A stretch of DNA of 64,000 nt from Margaritifera margaritifera (taxonomy: Eukaryota; Mollusca; Bivalvia; Unionida; Margaritiferidae): positions 2,024,501-2,088,500 of the forward strand of contig JAQPZY010001688.1 of assembly GCA_029931535.1 (NCBI GenBank). Direction: 5' to 3'. Below, piece by piece: positions 1-13,007 of this stretch. The position numbers and the translations under genes were made by a program. The notes under the pieces are model-generated. The model was given only the letters and a program-made list of their open reading frames with translations, made no database searches and was not told the origin of the DNA. Numbering within the stretch: the stretch's first letter is position 1; the number at the start of each line of letters is the position of its first letter.

Positions 1-430
1 AACACAAAACAACCTGTCCTCATGCTTTCTTTGAGAATGTTCTCACTGCAATCTTATCACAAATAATATAATTTAATCACACTGGTGATTGGCGTGGTTT
101 ACTGACTGCTTTTCTGTGAAAATGTAAAAAAAAATTATCTGTTCAGACATATAAGTTTACATTTAATTACAATGGGAGTTGTTTTTAGAAGCTGGCAGTA
201 GTTTTAAAAAATTATAGCCGAAAAACACTTAAAATGTATTTGGACGGAGTTTAACGTGATCTTATGGTCATTAACAAGAAAATCTGGTCTTCTTTTTGTT
301 ATCACCATATTACTCTTCATTAAATTAGAAACTATTATACCAATTTTCAAAGTTGTGACTAATCAGATAATAAAGGTGTGGTGCTGAAATTCATATCACT
401 GGGCTACACCATGTCAACTCTATCCAAGTA

Positions 431-647
431 CCATATATACTCGCGTATAAGCCGGGTCCAAATGCAAGCAACACAGACCCTGATCTGCCATCGCATAATG
501 CACTGGCAGATCAGGGTCTATGTTGTCTGTTCTACTGATTAGTCCTTACAAACTGCATAGACCCAGATCTGCCTGTGCATTATGCAACGGCAGATCTGGG
601 TCTATGCAGTTTACAGTTGGTATCGTATTATACGTGAGTATATACCG
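431..647. mobile_element. Double-hairpin MITE, copy 1 (217 bp)
   Basis: It is flanked by TA dinucleotides and bounded by inverted ends (ccatatatactcgcgtataa; right end reverse-complemented cggtatatactcacgtataa). Inside are two hairpins. Hairpin 1 is 469-489/505-525 with stem core gaccctgatctgcc. Hairpin 2 is 550-573/589-612, 24 bp perfect, core gacccagatctgcc. Each has a 15-nt loop and the two loops are complementary (cgcataatgcac against gtgcattatgca). TA duplications suggest Tc1/mariner-type mobilisation. Confidence 0.85.
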
Positions 648-2618
648 TACTCCAAGAGAAACTAAATCAATGTCCTTTCTTTTCCAGTGACATTGCACCA
701 GTACATCTTGCTGATAATGGTTGGGATTTACATGCTTTTATACGAGTCTGCATTTCCCTGATTACTTCTGTATTTTTTATATTTTTTATTTCATCTTGTG
801 CACACTATATTTATGAAATTGAATATTAAATAAAACAAACATGTATGCATAAGAATTCAATATTTTTACAAGTGATTAATCGATTCTTTTTCACACAATT
901 AAATTAATATACAAAATCCATACAAGATCGACTTTTCACAATTGAAATCCTTTAAATGTTGGCGACTGATTATAAAAATAAAAAATAAATAAGTTAATTT
1001 ATACATGAAGAGAATGCAAATACTATAATATCGAGTGAGGTCATAGATGATACTACATGTAGTTTCAATATGTGGAATGGTGATGAAGATTAGTTTCTGA
1101 AACAGATTCTCAATGAAGTAGAAAACAAAAACTATATGGCATATTGATGAAGTTGATGACATAACTTTATCTCAAATAGGCAATGCTCTTAAGCATATTG
1201 GAAATGTGAAGGATTTTACATTATCACAAACCTTGGAATTGTACCATGTAACAAATTTACTAGGTTAAGACTTCAATGTTTTGGAAAACATGGAAAATTT
1301 GTTCGAGAACACTGACGATTCTCATGTGGATGAACATTTTAAATGTTTCTGGAGTGGAAAATCTACAAAAGTGTAAATATTCTGTTGCAGCTAAATTGTC
1401 AAAAGAATCATATACTTCTAAAACACTATCATCAACCAGTACTTGTAAATCAGCAGTGAATGATCCTTGCTCAAATATTCCATGTGACCTGCACCAACTC
1501 CCACCCAAACATTAAATGGTAGGCCCCTAACTTTGTCTTGTCAAACAACTCTGAAACCATGTCACGACTTTGTTTTAATGATCATAAACATAATAAATTA
1601 TATGAAATTTGGGATTGCATCATGTTTGTTATTTTATAAAACCACATATCCCATAATATGTGACTGAAAATGCAGTGAGCTCGAGCTCTCTCTCTCTCTC
1701 TCTCTCATAACAATTGGGTCAAGTTCAAGAGACCTGACAGCACTAATATGGGATTAAACGAAAGTACTTTATATGTAAAAGTACTTTACATGTCATAAAT
1801 GCAGTGCCCTCTAAGAGAAAGAGGCAATCCTCCTGTGTCTGAAAAAATGAGAAATTAAAGGCTGATTTAAACTAAACTGGTGAGTCAATTCTGCTTAAAT
1901 TTATTTTACAGATGTAATAAATAAAATGAACCGAATCAACTGAGTACATGTATATATTATACCTAAGCCCAGATTTTCTCTTTAAGCTTGTTTTAAAATC
2001 ATACCTAGAGCCACTAAGTTTTGCTGAAATTTTATAGGTATTGTTAATTTATGAAAGGTGAGATCATTCTAAAACTTCTTTAGCTCTTGTACAATTCTAT
2101 GTCAAGATATTTTACCTTGAAAATGTTGAGCTTTGAGACTTTGAAGTACTTTTTTGTGCTCAAGGTCCTGTTCTGACATTAGCTATATAACAGCAACAGT
2201 CAACGTCTGCATGTATACGCATCAATTTGCCATTTCGGTCATTCCAGTCCTCTGCTCAATCTCCCTGAGCTCTGTAATTCCCCTTGAATGAATGTAACCA
2301 TGACAAGTATCTTCACACATGATACTATTTCCATTGATAACCTTTGACATGGAACTAATTCCTTACAAGCTTGTTACAATTTCAATACTTCTCAATTTGC
2401 ATAAATTAAAATGCTGGATTATCACTTCAGAGAAACCCCCATTCAGAAAGTGGTATTTGTTTTCTGCTGACAAATTTAGTTATTATGCTTTACCATGCAA
2501 CCTGGTGTTAAAATAGCTCTAGATCTGTACACATGTACAAAATACAGTACAGGACCTGTTGCACACAGAATTTACATAACAACCATTGACATGTAAGAGA
2601 TACCACTTAAACAATGAA
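648..2618. other. Unannotated AT-rich intron sequence
   Basis: Apart from the TC tract, no feature is supported. Overlapping 79- and 82-codon ORFs at 1260-1515 on opposite strands show no recognised domain. Positions 1-430 are also featureless. Confidence 0.5.
1685..1707. repeat. (TC)n microsatellite
   Basis: About ten TC dinucleotides after gagctcgagctc. Confidence 0.95.
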
Positions 2619-2714
2619 ACAGACAACCTTAGACATTTGGGAACAGACAACCTTAGCCATTTTGGGAACAGACAACCTTAGCCATTTTGGGGCCCTTAGT
2701 GGGGCCCTTAGTGC
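2619..2714. repeat. 26-bp tandem triplet plus ggggcccttagt doublet
   Basis: Three copies of acagacaaccttagccattt tgggaa, then two copies of ggggcccttagt. Confidence 0.85.
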
Positions 2715-3521
2715 CTGAAACTACAGTATCAAGGACAGGATTAGGCAGATCCGTTAATGTCTTGAAGCCTGTAATAACCTAAAAATTATGCTGGACAAAA
2801 TAAAAGTTACATTATTTGCCAAAAGTTTTTATATCAAGAAAATATGTACTGTATCTCTAGGTATTTCCTTTGATTGCTAAAGTAGTCACTCAAAGAAAGG
2901 AAAGAAAAAATGAAAAGAATTTAAAGATATAAAATTATCTAATATGCCATTTAATATGCATGTTTGTATTATTATTTTACAGCACATCACCACAATAATG
3001 GCTACATGGTGCTGAGTAAAGGTAAAGTTCTAAAAATGTAATTTGTTGCCTATAGTGTCTAAAAAACAAAAATAATAATTATGAGGGATATTAACTCTTG
3101 CCCACTATGGTTTGCCTTTCCAAACTCAGGTTTGACTACTTACTGTACTTTACATAAACTGCTATTAGGTCTCATATCCAAGTACAGTGGAAAACCTGTC
3201 TGAAAAAGACACTAACTTGCCCATTCAAATTTGTCCTATCCAGATAAACAACTTTATAGAGGTAACAAATCTTAATGAAAATAAGAAAAGGAACTCTTAA
3301 GTAGTATTCTTTATGAGAAGGTGTCCTTTATATGGGGGTATTGTTTGATGGGGGTATTGTTTGTTTTGCAAGCTTCATTGTAGTTTTGGCAGAAAACCTG
3401 CTGTTGAGAACACCTTTAAATAAAGGACACATGTACACAGAGGATTTTACCACTGAACCTGAAACTAATCTTGATGCAAAACTCAACCAAGATTAATGGA
3501 TGGGCATGAGTACTGCAAATG

Positions 3522-3706
3522 TACTCTTGTATAAGTTGGATTCATGTGCAAATTGCATTAGACCCAGATCTGCCATCACATAATGCGCTAACATACCTGG
3601 GTCTATGCAGTTTGTTAGGAGTAATCAGTAAAACAAACAACATAGACCCTTAACTGCCAAATCAGGGTCGATGTTGTTTGGACCCAAGTTATAAGTCAGT
3701 ATATAC
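3522..3706. mobile_element. Double-hairpin MITE, copy 2 (degenerate, inverse orientation)
   Basis: It shares gacccagatctgccatca, an internal tgttaggagtaatcagta and atcagggtc with the family, and has the two hairpin remnants in the opposite order to copy 1. It sits inside the 3708-4072 minisatellite: a unit-like sequence lies just left of it at 3482-3521. Confidence 0.75.
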
Positions 3707-3707
3707 A

Positions 3708-4072
3708 ATACAACTAAGGTTAATAGATATAAGAGTACAACTAAGGTTAATAGATATAAGAGTACAACTAAGGTTAATAGATATAAGAGTACAACTAAGG
3801 TTAATAGATATAAGAGTACAACCAAGGTTAATAGATATAAGAGTACAACTAAGGTTAATGGATGAACAAGAGTACAACTAAGGTTAATGGATGAAGAGTA
3901 CAACTAAGGTTAATGGACGAACAAGAGTACAACTAAGGTTAATGGATGAACAAGGGTACAACTAAGGTTAATGGATGAACAAGAGTACAACTAAGGTTAA
4001 TGGATGAACAAGGGTACAACTAAGGTTAATGGACGAACAAGGGTACAACTAAGGTTAATGGATAAACAAGGG
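3708..4072. repeat. Minisatellite with two unit types (27 and about 29 bp), about 13 units
   Basis: The first block uses tacaactaaggttaatagat ataagag (27 bp). The second uses tacaactaaggttaatggat gaacaagag or aagggg variants. The shift between blocks is abrupt. ORFs here on both strands are repeat artefacts. Confidence 0.95.
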
Positions 4073-4075
4073 TAA

Positions 4076-5394
4076 TACAATATGTCTAACACTGTCTAAG
4101 ATTGTCGTGGTGGGGCATACAAATCTACAGTGTATATATGTGGGTGTATATATGTGGTAAGCATGTGGCAATATTGCTTTTTTATTTCAAACCCAGGTGT
4201 TCAATATTAATGTATTAATCCCATATGTCAATTCTGTATTTTTATTGTGTTTAACTGATGCCTCAAAAGATAAATGTCATCAGCCTGTACCAATCAACAC
4301 ACTGTCTTTGAGAATTTAGTCAAAGCTCAGATCAAGAATGCCGCATTCACTATTGTTTATCATTGTAATCCCCTCAACTTAGTTGCCATGGTATTTTCAT
4401 TTTAAGGTGACCCAAATCCCACAAATAGGCATCTATCATAACTTTAAACTTCCTCAGTACAATTTAGCACAGTAATTGGCAATAAAAAAGAGCTAGTTAC
4501 TGAATTAAGATTCAGTCTTTTATTTCCAACTTAATTCATTAAATGGAGAGAGTCAAATCTCCAAGAAGCCGATGACAGGCTATTTAGATAAATTAAAGGT
4601 ATAAATCTTTGCCAATTGATTTTCACACCTGGTTCTTTTCAACACAATGCAAGGTTTATTTGGTGACAGCCATGAATCAATTGCATGCCACCGCTGGTGA
4701 CTATTCTGCCAGATTTTCACACCTCTGTTCTAACTTCACATGCTAAAGCAAGGATTAAAGGGCTTTCACTCTGTTTGTTGAGATCCTGCATTTGTTTTGT
4801 ATTGAAGCAGTTACAATTGAGTTGTCACGCTAAAGCTTTTCAATGATTTGAAAACTCACCGTCAAACCTGAAGTTTCTTCAAATGGCACGGCTCTGGAGG
4901 AAAATATTGACCCAAGCAGAATTGTTATAACGTGATTAGATTTGAGGATAAAAGATGAATTTCATGGGGGTTATGAATAAGTATACAAGTATTGAGTGAG
5001 CTTAGTGCTCCAACCCGCCTGTAAAGTTTAAACAAGTATTTTACTTCAACCAAATTTATATTAAGGGGTGAGCTACAAATAATAATCATTGACCAAAAGC
5101 ATTTTTCTTAATCTGTTTTCCTCCTTCAAAAATGAGCATTGTACAAACTTCTAAACCAATAAAAAGCACTATGAACATGTCCATAAAAAATGGATGCCCC
5201 ACCAATTGACCTCCTCATAAATGAAATCATTATTTTGGGCAATAATGGATTATAGCTGGTAGATTGTATTATTAATTATTTGTAGATTATGATAAATCAA
5301 ATAAATTCTTTAAACTCAATAACATTTTACAAAAACATACAGCAACAGAAAGCGCAGAAAACAGAATTTGTGGCAATTTCTACACAAGTAAATA
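4076..5394. other. Unannotated intron sequence
   Basis: No repeat, ORF or structured element recognised. Confidence 0.5.
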
Positions 5395-5610
5395 CCGTAT
5401 ATTATTGCTTATACGTTGAGTCCAACTGCAAACAAGATAGACTCTGATCTGCCATCACATAATGCAACAGCATATCAGGATCATGTTGTTTGTTCTACTG
5501 ATTACTTCTAACAAAATGCATAGACCCAGATTTGATGACGCATTATGTATTGGCAGATCTGGGTCTGTGCAGTTTGGAGTTGGACTGAACTTATAAATGA
5601 GTATATATAG
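5395..5610. mobile_element. Double-hairpin MITE, copy 3 (216 bp)
   Basis: It has the same ends (ccgtatattattgcttatac; gagtatatatag), flanking TA, and the same hairpin order as copy 1. The second hairpin keeps ggcagatctgggtc while the first is partly decayed. Confidence 0.8.
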
Positions 5611-5653
5611 TAAATATGCATGAATTCTAACAGTGAAATAAAAGAACATCTTT

Positions 5654-5788
5654 AAGCCAAGAGTTATATTAAAAAGCCAAGAGTTATATTAAAAAGCCAA
5701 GAGTTATATTAAAATGCCTTCTCTGGGCTAATGAATGCAAAGCCAAGAGTTATATTAAAATACCTTCTCTGGGCTAATGAATGCAAAG
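5654..5788. repeat. Nested tandem repeat (22 bp x3, then 47 bp x2)
   Basis: The inner unit is agccaagagttatattaaaa. The outer unit adds ccttctctgggctaatgaat gcaa. Confidence 0.9.
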
Positions 5789-8035
5789 TTGAGCTACTAC
5801 AGTTCTTTTTCTGGCAGTATATCCAGTTTACCATCAGATTTTTGAATTAGTCAGACCCTCCAAGAGTACACAGTCAGTTACCACAGAAAACATCACAGAT
5901 AAACCCATAATCCGCACAAGACTTTACATGAATTGTTCCCCTATATGATGTCCTAAAAGCACAACAATCAGATAAACTGCAGTCTCATAAACTAGGTTAG
6001 TATGTAAATAACTTTAACTCCAATAGCTGTCACTCAAAATAATACTCAGATGACTTGTACAGTTCTGACATCAAACCTTTTTTTGCTTGGAACCTTGAGA
6101 ACTTGATATAAATGGAAACCTGAATAACAATTTTGGGCCCACAACATTTTAAGTTTATCAAGTTCTATTGTAATTTAAATTTATTCAGAGGCCATGAATG
6201 AATCTAGCACTTCTCCTTCCAGACAAGCTCAAATTTTGTTGACAAGGTTTCAGACTATAAATCGTGCAGTTTCAAGAGGATAAAGTTTTTCTGAATTTAG
6301 TCATGAAACCAAATTTTTAAAATATCTTTCACTGCAAAGAGTATAAACTGCAAGGTAGAATACATTTATTAAACATTATTTCATCAAAATTCCATATCAT
6401 AAATATCTGCTTTAACCTAATTAATGAAAATTTAATGACCATACAATATTAAAATTTTCTGTCCTGGTTTTAAGCTAGAAATAGTTCAAGCTGCTTTTAT
6501 AAGTAACAAAACAGTTTACAACGATTTTTCATGAAAAATGGGCCTGTCATTTCCATTGTTTTATTCAGAAAATTTATTCCAAATTTGGAGGCACGTGTGC
6601 CCCCAGCCTCTGAAAACAACAAGAGTCACAGGTCCAAACAATGAAGACTAACTGAATAGGAAAGCAATCTCATATAATGACAAATAAACACACAGGGTGA
6701 ATGCAGAAATGTTTTCATTTATTATGTGCACCATTTCTACATAAACAAAAGATTCACTTCTTATTTGCTGAGGTTTTGAATGATAATTATTCTTAATTAG
6801 CTGAACTTCATTATGATTGTTATTATGATTGTTATACTCCTAAAACACATGATTGCAATTAATCTTTATGATAAGAAACAGCAGCCTTCATTTATCCCAT
6901 TTGCTCATTGTCACAAATTAACAAAAATGTTGTATTCTTAAGTGACAAAACGAAAGACAAATCAGATTCTTGTAGCTATTCAAAATTTATTTCCACTGTC
7001 AAATATTTGAAAAAAAATCTTACTTTTTAATGTTCAAATCATAAAAAGATTACATACATGTGAAAGATCTATTTCTTCAATACCAACACCTTGCCACTGT
7101 TCATGGGATTACCGGTAGACAGATTATAATTTTGGATTAACTCCTTATCATAGTTACTTATGAAAAAAGAATGGATTTACTGTTGGTATTTTGCAGCATT
7201 CAATTTTATTCTAATACCATGATCTTTACAATGAAGTTGTGTTAATGTCTGGTCTCAGGTATGTACAGTAAAAGAACCAGTCCATTCAACACTGGTGAAA
7301 TGCTTGAAATATTTTGTACATACATGTAAGCTTCTATTAACTACAGGAGTAAACGGTTTTTCCCTTATATCAATATATTGCGGTACGGAACCTGCCAGTG
7401 AATTGTGCTGTTTTTTTGTGTTATTTCTATAAAAACTACAGTATACAACTACAATTTCTACTTCAGTTTAAATTTTTGCTTTGATTTTTTTTTCTCTTTT
7501 ATTAAAATTCATACGACAATATATAATTACCGGTACATGTGTTTTTAAAATTAGGAACTATAGTCTACTTGAAAATATGAAATAATATCCAATCATCCCC
7601 ATAAGAATGTGGAATTTACTGTTTCACCTCAAGGCAGCAGAGTTAACATCAGTCACTCATGGTACACCTTCAACTGCAGGTATCTCAAAGATGGCAAGAA
7701 AGATTCGTGACAACAAATTGATGTTTTTGCATGAAAATTGTTGGTGCCATTTCATAGCAAATGTAACTGACAAAGAATACTTTTATTTAAAGTATGTCAA
7801 TAATAGACCTGTGATTACAAATAGCCTGGGTTGCTACAGAGCATAATAATTCTTATATTCACGACTTTAAAGAAAATAATGTGAATGAATTTGTCAAGAT
7901 GTTTTGTGCCCTTCTCAAAGTTCTTGACAACCTCCTCAAATATGCATCATTTTTGAAATAAATCTTTAGTTGTGAAAAACAACTCTCATTTAGTAAAAGA
8001 GAACAAAACTGAGACAAACCTCTGTCATTTTCTCA
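5789..8035. other. Unannotated intron sequence
   Basis: A 79-codon plus-strand ORF at 7607-7846 has no recognised motif. Otherwise AT-rich and featureless. Confidence 0.5.
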
Positions 8036-8039
8036 ATGA

Positions 8040-8279
8040 CAAATAAGATATTAAGTTTGTCAGGAAAAACAAATAAGATGTTAGGTTTGTCAGGAAAAAC
8101 AAATAAGATATTAGGTTTGTCAGGAAAAACAAATAAGATTTTAGGTTTGTCAGGAAAAACAAATAAGATATTAGGTTTGTCAGGAAAAACAAATAAGATT
8201 TTAGGTTTGTCAGGAAAAACAAATAAGAGATTAAGTTTATCAGGAAAAACAAATAAGATATTAGGTTTGTCAGGAAAAA
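8040..8279. repeat. 30-bp minisatellite, 8 units
   Basis: The unit is aaataagatattaggtttgt caggaaaaac. 30 bp is a multiple of 3, so three long overlapping artefact ORFs appear. Alternating tt/ta variants suggest paired amplification. Confidence 0.95.
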
Positions 8280-10707
8280 ACATTCTTTATTGTGGAAAGA
8301 CAGAGAGAAGGATGTATCAATTTAATTCTCACTATATGTGTTAAGGTTTTACTGACAACTAATTTATTTCTGAATTATCTTATCTGCAATTTTTTCTGAG
8401 TCAACTTTTAAATTAATATAAATTTAAAAAAGGAATCAACAAACAACTGAATGAACAAACAGATGTAGGAGTACAAGAGTAAGAATAAGAATGAATGAAT
8501 GAATGTACAAGAAAAGAGACAAATATGAGAATTATAAAATATATGAATGCACAAACAAATAAGAATAAATAAGAGGAAGTTAAATAAAGTTTTTTCAGTG
8601 TAAATGACAAGAATGGTCGATAAAGTTTTTCGGTGAAAATGACAAGAATGGTGGCTGTTATTTTTGTATAAGGGTTTAGTGTTTTCATTAGACAGAGGAA
8701 TAAAGAAATTATCTTAGCTTCACACCCTACGGTGCACACAATAAACTTTGAACATAGCTGACAAGCCATTAATCTCATCTAATTAGAGGACCTCAGACAA
8801 TAAAACAAGTCAAGATTTTATTTAATCTGCAACATCTGGTGTTTTATTTCATCTGTGACATCTGGTGTTTATTTTATCCTTGTATCTTCTATTTTGTACA
8901 CAATGAAATTTAAAATAGTGAAAAGACTTCATGAGTGTTGATATGACCTTAAATAGAATCAGTTTATTGATAGTATTAACTAGCAAGAATAAACTACTTT
9001 GGTGTAATTCAGACAAGCCGTTACCTACAACTACTACTAGTACTGCAAACCCCACAATTGCAGGGCTTGCATGGGTGGTTGCTTTGCACCCCGCCCAGGC
9101 TCAGTGGGGTCCCAAAATTCCAATGAAACATGCGAAATTTTTATTGGGAGGGGGCCCCAGAAATAAGTTCTGCGAGGGGGGTGTGTGTGCAGAATTTCTT
9201 GCTATGCCACTGAATCTATATATAAATATATGCCAGAAATTTGCTTAGAATGATCAACAGTTTGTTGCATGAAGGTGTTTCATGTTAGTCTAACAAGGTA
9301 TTGATCAGTATTTTTGAAACAGTGTGTAGTGGAAAGAAAGAAAAAAACAAGAGTAAAAGGAAAGGATAAAATGAGTCCCCAGATTTAAAAGTATGTAAAA
9401 TTGTAGTCTTCTATTTACAACTGATGTCCTGAAAGTAAGTTGACATTAGGAGACATTATTACCAGTTGAGATGAGCAATGATAATTGATAAATGAAGAGT
9501 GGCACAAATGACATCATGCTAAGAATGATAACTGTACTTATCTTATATAAACTCAGCTGTGTTTTCTTCGCAGGGTAGGCAGTCACTATTTAATATTGTA
9601 ATTAAACTCCTACTTTACATTTACTAAACCAAAATGACCAATTGGATGTGTTTAATAAGACACTATTATTGGTATTTTATTGAAAACTTTACTTTCTAAA
9701 ATTGGACCAAACTGGACCTTTAATAGTCGCCAATGCAGCCAGAGTTGAGAAGATGCCAATTAAACTGAAGCCTAAGTAGCTCATACTTATCCACATGGTA
9801 GAATGTTTCCCAACCGTTTTTCACATAAAGAGATTTAAAAGAAATTGAAGTTCATTAAACCTTTGACTTCTTGTTCACTCTTTACTATTATTTTGCACTT
9901 TCCACAATTTTCCCAATATTGTGCAATACACTGTCCTATTTCGCAATAAGAAAATTCTAGAAATACCCATCCCTAATTAACTACATGGAATGCTTTTATA
10001 ATCCTCAACTGGATCACACCATTGCTATCTCGTAAACAATTTCTGAATATGCAACACAGCAGATGTGAAGGGCTAATATTAAAAGTGTCAATTACATGAT
10101 GTTCTGCAGGACTCTTGTGATCATGCATGAGATAAAACACAGCATTTCCAATGAAAGCAAAAATTAAATTTTTTTTGGGACTCTGAGAACCTTGTAAGAA
10201 TTGGTGTTTACAAATCTAAAGAACATTAAAACTGTGACAAATTCTGAGTTTAAAAACTCATAAGATTACAAATTTCTCCACCAATGTATCACATTCTCAT
10301 TGTTCTAATACCACAATAAGTTTGGATATTAACATTGATTAAAAATGAATATCAATCTCTGAAAATTAAGAAAATTTTATATTCAAGTATCATAAGGTCA
10401 GTATAATTATTGATGCCCAATTGTTTATTTAAATCCTGTAATGAGCAATTTCTGTCACTGAATATAACCATTTAGGTTTTTGTCTAAAATACTGGCAAAA
10501 TTAAAGGATAAAACAGATAAAATTCATCAATCGATCCAAAAATCTGTCAATCTATCTATCCATTCACATATGGAAAAGACATGGATAAAAAATGTTAATA
10601 TACACACATCACTCCCTCACAATAATGCCCTTTATTATAACATGGTTCCTGTTATATGGCAAGTATCGTCATGAATCCCATTTCATTAAGTGGTAATAAA
10701 ATTATAT
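8280..10707. other. Unannotated intron sequence
   Basis: It contains a small doublet (atctggtgttttatttcatc type) at 8828-8875 and a local GC-rich patch at 9055-9185. No gene is supported; the 105- and 121-codon ORFs lack any family signature. Confidence 0.5.
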
Positions 10708-11060
10708 GTATCATGTACTTTGTTACAATGTGGTCTCACTATGAGGCGGTATTCTCTATGACACTCTATATAGAGCATTATAATGAGAGTACTGTATCAT
10801 GTGCTTCGTTATAAGTTGGTCTCACTATATATGGCAGTACACTCTGTGGCTTCCATGGACAGTGTTGTAACAAGGGAGTACTATATCATGTACATTATAA
10901 GGTAGTCTGACCATAAGGTGGTATACTATATGGCTGCCATGGACAGTGTTATAATGAGTGAGTACTATGTGCATCATGTACTTCATTATAAAGCAGTCTC
11001 ATTAGAAGGCAGTATTCTCTATGACTACCATGGACAGCATGATAATGAGGGAGTACTATA
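10708..11060. repeat. Degenerate tandem repeat, about 100-bp unit, about 4 units
   Basis: Recurring phrases are gtactatatcatgtac, cattataaggtagtct, gtatactatatggc and ccatggacagtgttataatg. Units are well diverged. Confidence 0.8.
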
Positions 11061-11245
11061 CTGATAAAAACTGTAAATACATTTACAGTAACACTTTGAT
11101 AATTCAAAATATCAAAATCATGTACCTGAATGCTTGGCATCACATAATAACTTGCTTAGTTCAAGCACAAATTTTTCTCTTGCCTACAACCCTGAAAAAA
11201 TTGGAGCCTTCTGAAAACCCGAACTGAAAATTATAGGGCCTGCAG

Positions 11246-11464
11246 CACTTCTAGTGGGATCTATTCTAGGATGCGCAATTGTGGGATTTGCAGTCGTCTT
11301 TTAAAAAAAAAACACTGAAAAATCAATCGAATACACGAAAATTGCACATTTTATTTTCAAACCCTACTTTAAGTTTTTCATGAAATCCCTACTTTATTCA
11401 GAAAGTTTTTCACGCAGAAGGGGGTAATTTCCCCTTTATTGTTTCAGTTCTAAAACAGACCCTG
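11246..11464. mobile_element. Short TIR MITE family B ('tctattctagga'), copy 1
   Basis: It starts gatctattctaggatgcgc and ends gttctaaaacagaccctgt. The two ends are imperfect inverted repeats (a[g/t]tctattctag against agggtctgttttag). Internal landmarks are gaaaattgcacattttat and a ggggtaatttcccc hairpin. Confidence 0.6.
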
Positions 11465-11882
11465 TTATAAATGCCAAAATTCTACTGTATATGCACAAAG
11501 ATATCAATCTGCAGGAATTGATTTCCTTTTTTTTTTAAAATCCTATTATTAAATGACAATGAATGAATGGAAAACAAAGAAATAATACAAAAGTTACCCT
11601 ACTGTATGAGATTCATAAATTTAAAGGCCAATTTAAATTAATATTTGTACCTACCTTTTACAGAAAAATTAAATAAGATTCAGCAGTGATTCCCAACAAC
11701 ATATATGAATGAACTACAGGGATTTCAAATGTGGGGAAGAAATAAATCCAAAATAAAGTTCACCAACTTAGAGATAAGGCAGGCACTGCTATCAATTAAA
11801 TAAAAACTGTGTTGAAAAAAAGCTATATACATGTATTTATCTCAGTTTGATCAATATTAGAAGTGTACTATCGATTATTCCT

Positions 11883-12387
11883 TCATCCAAATACCTAACC
11901 AGCCCACAAGAAATTAATGTCCTCAAAATACCTAACTAGCCCACTAGAAATTAATGGATCCTTAGAACACCTAACTAACCTACAAGAAAGTAATGTCCTC
12001 CAAAAACCTAACCAGCCCACCAGAAATTAATGGATCGTTAGAACACCCAATTAGCCCACGGAAATTAATGGATCATTAGAACACCCAATTAGCCCACTAG
12101 AAATTAATGGATCATTAGAACACCCAATTAGCCCACTAGAAATTAATGGATCATTAGAACACCCAATTAGCCCACTAGAAATTAATGGACCATTAGAACA
12201 CCCAATTAGCCCACGGAAATTAATGGATCATTAGAACACCCAATTAGCCCACGGAAATTAATGGATCATTAGAACACCCAATTAGCCCACTAGAAATTAA
12301 TGTCCTCAAATACCTAACCAGCCCACTAGAAATTAATGGATCCTACAAACACCTGACTAGCCCACAAGAAAGTATTGTCCTCCAAAC
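11883..12387. repeat. Minisatellite, about 38-bp unit, about 13 units
   Basis: The unit is acacccaattagcccactag followed by aaattaatggatcattaga. Central units are near identical while edge units differ (cctaaccagcccacaagaaa). It resumes at 12715-12850 after a 330-bp interruption. Confidence 0.95.
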
Positions 12388-12629
12388 ATCATATATTTTA
12401 AGGATATTTACATGTGTTACCTTTAACTTTTGTTTTATATACATTTTACAGAATTTTAACATTTTTAAGTATTATATTTCATCTTGTTCTACTTTATGTT
12501 TACGTTTGTTTGAAAGGGTTTACCATTCTAAAGTTTTTGTGCAGTTCATTTTTTAAATTTTTCGAACATTTATTTTAAGTTGGCACTATATAACCACTAT
12601 TGTGCTTAGGTGCAGTAAACCGCTACATT

Positions 12630-12712
12630 CATGCATACATGCATACATACATACATACATACATACATACATACATACATACATACATACATACATGCAT
12701 ACATGCAAACAT
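12630..12712. repeat. (ATAC)n microsatellite
   Basis: About twenty ATAC tetranucleotides with a few GCAT interruptions. Confidence 0.98.
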
Positions 12713-12714
12713 AC

Positions 12715-12850
12715 CAAACACCACAAGCCACAAGAAAGTAATGAAGTAATGTCCTCCAAAAGCAATAGATCCTCTAAACACCTAACCAGCCCAGAAGAAA
12801 GTTATGGATCCTCCAAACACCTAACCAGCCCAGAAGAAAGTTATGGATTA
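12715..12850. repeat. Minisatellite, distal units
   Basis: Three units (cctaaccagcccagaagaaa gttatggatcctccaaaca) related to 11883-12387. The last two are identical. Confidence 0.85.
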
Positions 12851-13007
12851 CATAAATTTCTCCCTTACAGTGCATTAACAAACAGGAAAAGGAGAACTTC
12901 TCTGCTCAATCTCCACCTTTTTTAGGAAATTTGATAACATGTATAGGACTGGGTGCTTCCATTGATATATAAGCTATTCAGGCTGGCAGGTTTACAACTT
13001 ACCATAC

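Larger units (their letters stand above)
11760..13000. repeat. Dispersed repeat, copy with expanded minisatellite
   Basis: The left part (agagataaggcaggcactgc, attattccttcatccaaata) and right part (atttctccc, ataagctattcaggctggca ggt) match the copy at 13485-13795. Between them this copy has about 14 minisatellite units, an (ATAC)n block and three more units. Confidence 0.75.

Noticed and set aside
1260..1515. Decayed transposon ORF (NIPCDLHQLPPKH region)
   Set aside because: Faintly reminiscent of zinc-finger transposon-associated proteins, but too short and broken to support any call.
8040..8279. CRISPR-like array
   Set aside because: Repeat units are directly adjacent with no unique spacers, and the DNA is eukaryotic; it is a minisatellite. 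The same applies to the other arrays.
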